DNA of 64,000 nt, from NCBI RefSeq assembly GCF_019656335.1, contig NZ_BPLZ01000014.1:1-64000 (forward strand). Reading direction: 5' to 3'. The DNA comes from Pseudomonas sp. NCCP-436. GTDB taxonomy: Bacteria > Pseudomonadota > Gammaproteobacteria > Pseudomonadales > Pseudomonadaceae. Numbering within the stretch: the first letter of the stretch is position 1; each line of letters starts with the position of its first letter. This document shows, in pieces, positions 7,915 through 13,874 of the stretch. The notes under the pieces are model-generated. The model was not told the DNA's origin, searched no databases, and was given only the letters and a program-made list of their open reading frames with translations. Position numbers and translations under genes: made by a program.

Positions 7915-8015
7915 ATATAACGCCGAGCACAGCGGCGACCTTGGAGTGGCGACGAAGGAGCCACGTAAAGGGCGTCCGGCGGCCATCGGTCGCGAACTGC
8001 TGCGATTTGTTATAA
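7915..8015 (-). repeat. attC site of cassette 4 (long, non-Pseudomonas type)
   Basis: ATATAAC (7915-7921) and GTTATAA (8009-8015) flank a 101-base imperfect palindrome with GCCGAGCACAGCGGCGACC on the left and GGTCGCGAACTGCTGCG on the right. It is longer than the 76-base conserved type and reminiscent of the large attC of other lineages. Confidence 0.75.
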
Positions 8016-8642
8016 CTTGCGCCCAAATATGACTTCATTGTGATATGAAATGCTACGCTCAGATATCCTGTGGTCCTCTGTAGTCCTCAAATCTGAGAGA
8101 GTTAATTTAATAGCGCCATAATCACATAGAACGTGGTGATTTGGGCATAGGACTATCACATTATCTGGAACATCAGATCCGTTGTGAGGCGCGCCCAAAG
8201 GTATGATGTGGTGAGCTTCAGAATAGGTTTTCCCGTCAGATAGACTAACCACCATGCCACAGATCTGACAGTGATCCTGATGCAGGACTTTTATCTTCCT
8301 GGCCAGAACCGTGTCCCGCAGAACCCGATATGTCAGCGAATAAGCTCGACCGGGCTCCTCAACACCGTCCGGCAAATCCGAAGCTTTTGGCGTTTCTTCC
8401 AGATATGAACGTAGGCCCCAAACGCCAGCACCCAACCCTTCCACGGAAAAGAACAGGTCTCGCCCCTCTTTAAAACCGGCAGAATCAGACGAAAGATCTT
8501 GAATGCGCCGTCTTACAACCGATTTCCATGTGCTCGGGAGCCCAGTGCGAATTCGCTCAATCTCGGCGTATAGCGAATCGTAGCTCGCACTTCCACCAAG
8601 ATTTTTAAATGCTTTAATAATGTCTTCATCCCAACTCGACAT
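8010..8642 (-). CDS. Cassette 4: HNH endonuclease with N-terminal winged-helix-like domain
   Basis: 210 residues. Residues 1-78 (DEDIIKAFKNLGGSASYDSL ... GLGAGVWGLR) look like a winged-helix DNA-binding or HARE-type domain, as found at the front of some restriction enzymes. Residues 120-180 hold an HNH nuclease: CQIC (Cys125, Cys128), SEAHHIIPLG (His144/145), Asn161 and CPNHHVLC (Cys166, His169/170, Cys173). The paired CxxC ... CxxH/C suggests a bound zinc. It is likely a stand-alone restriction-like nuclease. No methyltransferase accompanies it, so it may target modified or otherwise distinguishable DNA. Confidence 0.85.
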   Translation of the reverse strand: MSSWDEDIIKAFKNLGGSASYDSLYAEIERIRTGLPSTWKSVVRRRIQDLSSDSAGFKEGRDLFFSVEGLGAGVWGLRSYLEETPKASDLPDGVEEPGRAYSLTYRVLRDTVLARKIKVLHQDHCQICGMVVSLSDGKTYSEAHHIIPLGAPHNGSDVPDNVIVLCPNHHVLCDYGAIKLTLSDLRTTEDHRISERSISYHNEVIFGRKL

Positions 8643-8654
8643 CAGGATTCCCCG

Positions 8655-8730
8655 TTATAACGTTTGGTTAAGGGGCGGGCTTTAGCCCGTCCCAGTGAGC
8701 GAAGCGAACGGTTTGAACCAGTTGTTAGGC
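8655..8730 (-). repeat. attC site of cassette 3 (Pseudomonas type)
   Basis: TTATAAC (8655-8661) and GTTAGGC (8724-8730) enclose the conserved 76-base body. Confidence 0.92.
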
Positions 8731-9255
8731 TTTGGCTGGGTGACTGACAATTTTACCTTTCTCACCATAGGCAGATTCCCACTCTACTACCACCCCAAAT
8801 CTTTTCGCTATCTGGCTAGCAAAACCTTTGACGTCGTTTGCAATTCGTTTTCTTGTTTCTTTGTCTGCTGGCAAATCGTATTTGAGGGTGTCCCACTTTA
8901 TCTCAATAATTGAGCACACCTCGTCTTTGGATATGGCGCTTCCTGGCTTAAGTTTATTTATAGATATACCGAATTCTGAAGGTAGATTCTCAACGATATT
9001 GAGGAGTTCTTTAAATTCCACTTTCGCCCCGTCTAAATGATACGAGGTGGATTTTATGATTGCTGGGCCTAAGCCTTTATTGATTAAGTAAAAGCCACAC
9101 TTGAAGTTGATCGAGTCTCTATCTATTGCGTCATACAAATGCGGGCTAACCGTTAGTCTGTTATGCCTTCTACTGCTAATGATTGACCAGACAGCAACAA
9201 ATAGCGCCAGTAACGCAATAACTGATCTTGGGTCGAATAACTCAGTTAGGGTCAT
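8725..9255 (-). CDS. Cassette 3: single-pass membrane hypothetical protein
   Basis: 176 residues with one N-terminal membrane segment (about 12-27, VIALLALFVAVWSIIS) followed by SRRHNR, so the C-terminal domain probably faces the cytoplasm. The body has a run of strands (LYDAIDRDSINFKCGFYLIN, then GLGPAIIKS) that I have seen in uncharacterised one-TM proteins scattered in bacterial accessory DNA, but I cannot name the family. AGGAAA precedes the ATG. Confidence 0.75.
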   Translation of the reverse strand: MTLTELFDPRSVIALLALFVAVWSIISSRRHNRLTVSPHLYDAIDRDSINFKCGFYLINKGLGPAIIKSTSYHLDGAKVEFKELLNIVENLPSEFGISINKLKPGSAISKDEVCSIIEIKWDTLKYDLPADKETRKRIANDVKGFASQIAKRFGVVVEWESAYGEKGKIVSHPAKA

Positions 9256-9275
9256 GTGGTTTCCTGTTCTGGTAG

Positions 9276-9350
9276 GCCTAACGCCTCAATAACCGGCGCA
9301 GCTTTGCTGCGTCCGGCGCCGAAGGCGCGAAGTTGATTGATTTGTTAGAG
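9276..9350 (-). repeat. attC site of cassette 2 (non-Pseudomonas type)
   Basis: GCCTAAC (9276-9282) and GTTAGAG (9344-9350) flank a 75-base hairpin with GGCGCAGCTTTGCTGCGTCCGGCGCC. The sequence differs from the conserved body, which points to a cassette recruited from another lineage. Confidence 0.8.
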
Positions 9351-9356
9351 CTTTGC

Positions 9357-10376
9357 TCACAACAGGCTCAATATATCTCCAACGACCAAGTATGTATAAA
9401 CAACATAGCGGTCTGCTTCTTCTTTGGAAACAGCAGCGTGGGAGCCTTTTTGGGCTGCTTTAAATACGCTATCAAGCCTATCACCTACAAACCCGAGATG
9501 ACTTCCAACAATTTCTTCAAACCTTTCTGATCCTGCATTTTCCTCTAGAAAAGCTATCAATCTGTTTATGTAGTTATCCGGACCAAGTTTTATTATTCGT
9601 TTTTTTCCGCCTATTTCTTTTTCAATATCATGTCTTGGTGGATACAACGAATCTGCCAGATCCTGGAGAATTCGACGACAACTATGGACGGCATTGGCCC
9701 AGTCCTCTGGGTTCTCGGATTGCAAGTTCTCATAAACAGCCGCAAGCTTCTGGGCCGCATCTGGAACTCTCTCACCAATGGCGTTATCCACGCCTTCACG
9801 TACTCGCGAAAATATATCGTCTGCTATTCCGGAGAATTTGAGTTCATGATGCCGCTTTAATGCATATGAATATATGAACGACCGCCGTGATGATAGTCGG
9901 CGCTGAGCGCGGGCTGCATTCGTCCGAATAGTATCCCTCTCGAATTTATTCCCAACGGGATTCCAGACCATTTGGTTTGGATTAGCTGATGATACTGAGA
10001 CATCAGGATCACGGGCGGCGACTAACGCCGAGTCAGCAGACTTTACTTCCTGCTCCAGCTCCTCGATCGAAGTTGTATATATGTAATTATTTATTTTTTC
10101 TGTTTTTGCATCTTTCTGCTGGTACTCACGACCCGCAATAACGGCAAGACGATAAATATCAGGATTCACACCATTAGGAGAGGAAGGATACCCGCTAGCC
10201 TCTAACTCCATTATTTTTTGACTATCAAAATCATTTAACAGTCGAGCCAGCCTAGATGCTTTCAGCAAAATATTTGCTAAAGGCATTTCGCTTAGCTCAA
10301 TATTCTTTAGTATGTCTTCCGATAATGCCAGCGCTTCTCGCATGGCTTGTCGGGAAGGAGGTATTTGTTCACTCAT
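9357..10376 (-). CDS. Cassette 2: AbiTii-like protein
   Basis: 339 residues; the start lies 15 bases inside the cassette boundary. Residues about 10-66 (EALALSEDILKNIELSEMPL, ILLKASRLARLLNDFDSQKI, then ELEASGYPS) match the AbiTii domain as I remember it, a small helical module named for an abortive-infection protein: a helix pair followed by E-L-x-G-Y-P. The rest (about 160-339) is helical. It includes NAVHSCRRILQDLADSLYPP and VVYTYLVVGDILSL, a pattern also seen in HEPN-like C-terminal domains. The likely role is phage defence, inferred from the family. It is the second cassette, so it should be well expressed. Confidence 0.75.
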   Translation of the reverse strand: MSEQIPPSRQAMREALALSEDILKNIELSEMPLANILLKASRLARLLNDFDSQKIMELEASGYPSSPNGVNPDIYRLAVIAGREYQQKDAKTEKINNYIYTTSIEELEQEVKSADSALVAARDPDVSVSSANPNQMVWNPVGNKFERDTIRTNAARAQRRLSSRRSFIYSYALKRHHELKFSGIADDIFSRVREGVDNAIGERVPDAAQKLAAVYENLQSENPEDWANAVHSCRRILQDLADSLYPPRHDIEKEIGGKKRIIKLGPDNYINRLIAFLEENAGSERFEEIVGSHLGFVGDRLDSVFKAAQKGSHAAVSKEEADRYVVYTYLVVGDILSLL

Positions 10377-10385
10377 ACTCTATTG

Positions 10386-10461
10386 CTCTAACGTTTGGTT
10401 AAGGGGCGGGCTTTAGCCCGTCCCAGTGAGCGCAGCGAACGGTTTGAACCATTTGTTAGGC
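10386..10461 (-). repeat. attC site of cassette 1 (Pseudomonas type)
   Basis: CTCTAAC (10386-10392) and GTTAGGC (10455-10461) enclose the conserved 76-base body, with AGCGCAGCGAACGG as the only notable variant. Confidence 0.92.
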
Positions 10462-10515
10462 CGTTTCTGTATGTGCTGCCTGGAAAGGGCTATCTGCTCT
10501 TGCACGTTATTGGAG

Positions 10516-10818
10516 TTAGAATTCACTTTCTGGTTTTAGATATACCGTGCCGTTGGCGTATTCGAATATTTCTAAAGTTTGTACCGTGCGGCCGTCGATT
10601 TTTATATGGGCGTGAAGTGGTTTATCACTATTGTCGTACGGATGTCTCTCTTCTTCATAAACGTCTATTTCGATACGATCTCCATAGGCATCAATAAACC
10701 AGTTGTATTCAAATTCTGGTTCGTCAAGGCTCTCTTCATACTCGATGTCTACGAGTTCGCATCCATCGAAATATAGAATTGTTCCATTGATAATTACGCT
10801 ATATCTGAAATTTTCCAT
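10516..10818 (-). CDS. Cassette 1: small acidic hypothetical protein
   Basis: 100 residues with the strong ribosome site GGAGGAAAC before the ATG. Very acidic: ELVDIEYEESLDEPEFEYNW, then DAYGDRIEIDVYEEERHPYD. Predicted all-beta with strands such as FRYSVIINGTILYF and VQTLEIFEYANGTVYL. The strong negative charge recalls immunity or DNA-mimic anti-restriction proteins, but I recognise no family. As the cassette nearest the integrase it is the most recent arrival and the best expressed in the standard integron model. Confidence 0.75.
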   Translation of the reverse strand: MENFRYSVIINGTILYFDGCELVDIEYEESLDEPEFEYNWFIDAYGDRIEIDVYEEERHPYDNSDKPLHAHIKIDGRTVQTLEIFEYANGTVYLKPESEF

Positions 10819-10830
10819 GTTTCCTCCAGT

Positions 10831-10900
10831 GCCTAACAGTGATTAGATGGATGGCGGTGCTAATCCGATAGTAGAGCCTTCCATATAACTCCGCATCATC
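10831..10900 (-). other. attI recombination site (approximate)
   Basis: The minus-strand GTTAGGC (10831-10837) is the junction where the first cassette joins the platform. The adjacent bases up to about 10900 hold no ORF and form the attI region expected beside intI. The exact outer limit and the accessory integrase-binding repeats cannot be set from sequence alone. I did not find a convincing cassette promoter Pc. Confidence 0.6.
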
Positions 10901-10975
10901 CTCGTAGCTGCCCTGGAAAAATTCCTTTCAAATCATGGTCTTACCGGCCATCTTTCTATGTCTGGGCGTATTCGC

Positions 10976-11004
10976 TTGACTTCCTATTTTTGCTCTACCA
11001 TTAC
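10976..11004 (+). promoter_or_regulatory. Likely intI promoter
   Basis: TTGACT (10976-10981) and CATTAC (10999-11004) are separated by 17 bases upstream of the integrase. The -35 is good and the -10 poor. The start site would fall inside the LexA box just downstream. Confidence 0.5.
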
Positions 11005-11006
11005 TA

Positions 11007-11022
11007 CTGTACAAAAATACAG
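11007..11022 (+). promoter_or_regulatory. LexA box over the intI transcription start
   Basis: CTGTACAAAAATACAG is a CTG-N10-CAG LexA site with an AT-rich centre. It lies between the likely -10 and the integrase start codon, where LexA binding would block transcription. SOS control of integron integrases is established in other bacteria. Confidence 0.85.
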
Positions 11023-11036
11023 CTATGGAGTCGGCC

Positions 11037-11999
11037 ATGGAAACCTCCACCAAACCTCGCCTACAAGAGCAGTTCAGGACGGTGATGCGCTTACATCATT
11101 ACAGTATTCGCACAGAAAAATCCTACTGGTACTGGATTCGCTATTTCATCCGTTTCCATCAACTGCGCCATCCATTGGAGCTTGGTGCTGCCGAGGTCAA
11201 CGCCTTTCTCACCTGGCTAGCAGTTGAGCGCCAGGTGGCAGCCGCGACCCAGAATCTGGCACTTAATGCACTGGTTTTCCTTTACGCCAAGGTGTTGCAA
11301 CAACCCCTCGGACAAGTTGGAGAGGTCGTACGCGCAAAACGCTCGGCGCGTATTCCCTGCGTACTCACGCATGAAGAAGCCACGGCGCTCATTTCCAGAC
11401 TTCGCCAACCGCATCAGCTACTGGCTTCGCTAATGTACGGCGCCGGCTTGCGAGTGGTGGAGGCCGCACGTTTGCGTATCAAGGATATGGATTTCGATAG
11501 GCAGGTCATCACCATCCATGATGGCAAAGGCGCCAAGGATCGAACAACACTTCTGCCGGCGCCCTTGATCACACCTCTGCTGGAGCGCAGAGAGCGTATG
11601 TTTCGCGCTTGGAAGCAACAGGATCGGTTTTATCACGCTCCCGTCAGCCTGCCATTTGCCTTACGTCGCAAATACCCAAATGCTGGGCGTTCATTCGAGT
11701 GGCAGTGGCTATTTCCATCGACGGGGCTTTGTACGGATGAGGACGGGCAGATTGTTCGTCATCACCTTCACGTCAGTGCCATTCAAAAGGCAGTCAGACA
11801 TGCAGTACGGCAATCCAACCTGCGCAAGTCTGCAAGTTGCCATACCTTTCGCCACAGTTTCGCCACCGAGCTACTGCGTCGGGGTAGCGATATACGTACA
11901 GTGCAGACGCTACTGGGGCACGCGGATATACGTACGACGCAGATTTATACACATGTGCTGGGCCAGGGGTTTGCTGGTGTGGTCAGCCCGCTGGGTTGA
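11037..11999 (+). CDS. intI: Integron integrase IntI
   Basis: A 320-residue tyrosine recombinase. I choose ATG 11037 over ATG 11025 because GGAG lies seven bases upstream of the former and the latter abuts the LexA box. An N-terminal SAM-like core-binding domain (about 8-90) is followed by the catalytic domain. The catalytic residues are all present: Arg139 ([12 protein letters not shown]), Lys164, His269 and Arg272 ([13 protein letters not shown]), His295 ([10 protein letters not shown]) and Tyr304 (QIYTHV). The extra segment unique to integron integrases is seen at about 203-228 ([20 protein letters not shown]). It is therefore IntI rather than XerC/D and is probably active. It is transcribed away from the cassette array. 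Confidence 0.95.
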   Translation: METSTKPRLQEQFRTVMRLHHYSIRTEKSYWYWIRYFIRFHQLRHPLELGAAEVNAFLTWLAVERQVAAATQNLALNALVFLYAKVLQQPLGQVGEVVRAKRSARIPCVLTHEEATALISRLRQPHQLLASLMYGAGLRVVEAARLRIKDMDFDRQVITIHDGKGAKDRTTLLPAPLITPLLERRERMFRAWKQQDRFYHAPVSLPFALRRKYPNAGRSFEWQWLFPSTGLCTDEDGQIVRHHLHVSAIQKAVRHAVRQSNLRKSASCHTFRHSFATELLRRGSDIRTVQTLLGHADIRTTQIYTHVLGQGFAGVVSPLG

Positions 12000-12038
12000 G
12001 CGAGATCGTCATGGCGGTATTCTCGGGTTGCATCCGGG

Positions 12039-12490
12039 TTACAGAGATCGGCAAAGCGAGGGCTTGGGCAGCGCTTCCATTATCTGTAGATACAGATCTT
12101 GCAAACGCTGGGCGTCCTCTTTATCCAATGCTTCTTGCTACAGATGGCGGGCGAATACGTCCTCAACGCTCAGTTCGTCGAGTGTTTCACGCACGTCGCT
12201 GGCTACGCTGGCTGCGGTGTTACCACGCTCACGGTGGATGCGCAGTACTTCCACTGGAAGCCCTTCACAGAGTGTATTGATGCGGCTCTGCAGGTCACTC
12301 AGGTAGTCATCGATGTTGACCTGTACTTCCGCCACACGGGCCGCTCGGGCGTGCCCTGAACCGCTACATCGGCGATAGCGTCGGCCTGTGCCTTGAGCGA
12401 GCCTCGCAGGCTGGTCATGGGTTGGAACACCGGCACGAGCAGCGGCGTAATCGACCGCAACGCGCCATCGATAAATTCCAGCGACGCGTA
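12039..12490 (-). pseudogene. Decayed sbcD fragment
   Basis: On the minus strand, about 150 codons match the C-terminal part of the SbcD exonuclease subunit. First comes FIDGALRSITPLLVPVFQPM, then KAQADAIADVAVQGTPERPVW, a one-base deletion near 12339, then VNIDDYLSDLQSRI, GLPVEVLRIHRERGN and ETLDELSVEDVFARHL. An in-frame TAG follows at 12138-12140, with QEALDKEDAQRLQDLY after it and a final stop at 12039. The catalytic N-terminal half is absent and sbcC is not nearby. This marks an ancient rearrangement next to the integron. Confidence 0.8.
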
Positions 12491-12656
12491 GTGTGGGTTA
12501 GCCGCTTATCACATCTACCGGACGATTCGCCGTGCCTGGCGTGGAGTAACCCACCATCGGCACAACGCGAGGCATCGTCTGGCGGGTTACGCGGCACGCC
12601 GCTCTCATCGGTGCCTGCCAGATGAGTGTTCAGCGCCGCTAACCCGCCCTACGAGG
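12484..12656. repeat. Tandem pair of inverted-repeat units
   Basis: Unit one has GTGGGTTA (12493-12500) and TAACCCAC (12547-12554). Unit two has GGCGGGTTA (12581-12589) and TAACCCGCC (12640-12648), with GCGGC next to each arm. The outer ends read CGTAGTGTGGGTTAGC and GCTAACCCGCCCTACG. Such GGGTTA/TAACCC elements are common between Pseudomonas genes. The pair lies exactly between the sbcD fragment and the intact chromosome. Confidence 0.7.
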
Positions 12657-12715
12657 AGCCTCCGGCATTTGCCCAGGCATCACCTGTGTGGCCCGTGACG
12701 AAACGTCAACAGACC

Positions 12716-13750
12716 CTAGCCCAGCGGATTGTCCCGGCGCCGGCTTTCGCGGAATTCGCCCGGCGTCTGCCCGGTCCAGTTCTTGAAGCTGCGGTGAAAG
12801 GAGCGGGGTTCGGTGAAGCCCAGATAGCAGGCGATGTCCTGGATCGCCAGGTCGCTGCGCAGCAGGTAGTGCTTGGCCAGTTCCTGGCGCAGTTCGTCGA
12901 GTATCTGCTGGTAGCTGGTGCCGGCCTGCTGCAGGTGGCGCTGCAGGGTGCGCACGGTCATGTCGAACTTCTCCGCCACCCGCTCCTTGCGCGGCAGGCC
13001 GTCCTTGAGCAGCAGGCGCAGAGCGTTCTTCACCCGGTGTGGCAGCGGCTCGTCATCGTCCAGTCCGGCCATCAGGGCCAGGGCATGTTCTTCCAGTGTG
13101 CGCAGCAGGTTGGCGTCGGCCTGGCGCAACGGCACGCCGAGGTAGTCCAGCGGCACCAGCAGGGCGTTGCAGCTTTGTTCAAAGCGCACCGGGCAGCCGA
13201 ACAGAGCCTGGTATTCCTCCAGTTCGGTGTCGGCCGGTTGCGCGTGCTCGAACCACACTTCGCGCGGTGAATGCTCGGAGTCGGCGATCCAGCGGGCGTA
13301 CAGCAGCCAGGACGCGAGCACGTTCTCCACCATGTGCCGGTGCACCTCCGGCGCCTGATGGCGACAGTTCCAGATCAGCCGCACGTGATCCTCCGCCGCC
13401 TCGATACGGCTGGTGCCCATGTCGCCCACCAGTTTCTCGTAGGGCACGATGCGGCTCATGGCTTCGCCCAGGGTGGCGCAGTTCATGGCGATGTAGCCCA
13501 GCACGCTCCACGAACCGGGCTGGACGAAACGCGCCGAGTGCAGGCCGAACAAGGGGTCGCCCGACACCTCGATCAGATGCGCCAGCAGGCGCTCATGCAC
13601 CTCGCTGGGCATGCGCCTGCCGTTATCGGCCAGATCCTGCGCCTGGATGCCGGCGGCGCTCAGCGCACGATCGATGTCCAGACCGAGCTGTTCGGCCTGG
13701 CGCAGGTATTTGAGCAGGGCCGGAACCGAGGTGTAACCGAGGTTTTCCAT
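12716..13750 (-). CDS. AraC-family transcriptional regulator
   Basis: 344 residues from ATG 13750 (MENLGYTSVPALL); the longer upstream frame is not protein-like. Residues about 15-200 form an arabinose-binding-like effector domain of the OruR/ArgR-like group (PGSWSVLGYIAMNCATLGEA). Residues about 235-335 form a double HTH ending GFTEPRSFHRSFKNWTGQTP, the AraC signature. It is divergent from the oxidase/dehydrogenase/kinase operon, so it most likely controls it. The inverted repeat CTGTC-N7-GACAG at 13795-13811 in the shared intergenic region is a candidate operator. It corresponds to PA3027 by context. Confidence 0.88.
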   Translation of the reverse strand: MENLGYTSVPALLKYLRQAEQLGLDIDRALSAAGIQAQDLADNGRRMPSEVHERLLAHLIEVSGDPLFGLHSARFVQPGSWSVLGYIAMNCATLGEAMSRIVPYEKLVGDMGTSRIEAAEDHVRLIWNCRHQAPEVHRHMVENVLASWLLYARWIADSEHSPREVWFEHAQPADTELEEYQALFGCPVRFEQSCNALLVPLDYLGVPLRQADANLLRTLEEHALALMAGLDDDEPLPHRVKNALRLLLKDGLPRKERVAEKFDMTVRTLQRHLQQAGTSYQQILDELRQELAKHYLLRSDLAIQDIACYLGFTEPRSFHRSFKNWTGQTPGEFRESRRRDNPLG

Positions 13751-13794
13751 GGATTCTTCTTGTTCTGGGTGCCTGTCTTGATTGGCGATAGCGC

Positions 13795-13811
13795 CTGTCC
13801 CGATTCGACAG
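13795..13811. promoter_or_regulatory. Candidate operator of the AraC regulator
   Basis: CTGTC-ccgattc-GACAG lies in the 124-base region between the AraC gene and the divergent operon. Evidence is symmetry and position only. Confidence 0.3.
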
Positions 13812-13874
13812 TGACGCAAATCGGCGGCTGGCTAGTATAGGCAGCCATGAATGCTGACCGGAATGGGGGATGTG

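Noticed and set aside
7051..7986. Longer start (7986) for the cyclase-like cassette gene
   Set aside because: The extra 31 residues are encoded by the attC of the neighbouring cassette; GTG 7893 has an AGGAGG at the right distance.
3887..10461. Regularly spaced repeats that could be taken for a CRISPR array
   Set aside because: Repeats are about 76 bases, palindromic, have core sites at both ends and are separated by whole genes of different size; no cas genes. They are attC sites.
10395..10776. Plus-strand frames in the first cassette
   Set aside because: They overlap the acidic minus-strand gene, which has a strong ribosome site and fits the cassette orientation.
10838..10975. Search for a cassette promoter Pc on the minus strand in attI
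   Set aside because: Only weak -10/-35 pairs (for example TTGAAA with GCTACG) were found; not strong enough to annotate.
11025..11036. ATG 11025 as the intI start
   Set aside because: It touches the LexA box and lacks a ribosome site, whereas ATG 11037 has GGAG seven bases upstream.
11656..12359. Plus-strand frames running from intI into the sbcD relic
   Set aside because: They cross the intI stop in other frames and are opposite to the sbcD match; no protein-like pattern.
12626..13840. Several plus-strand frames over the AraC gene
   Set aside because: Shadows of the AraC regulator; Arg/Pro-rich composition and no motif.
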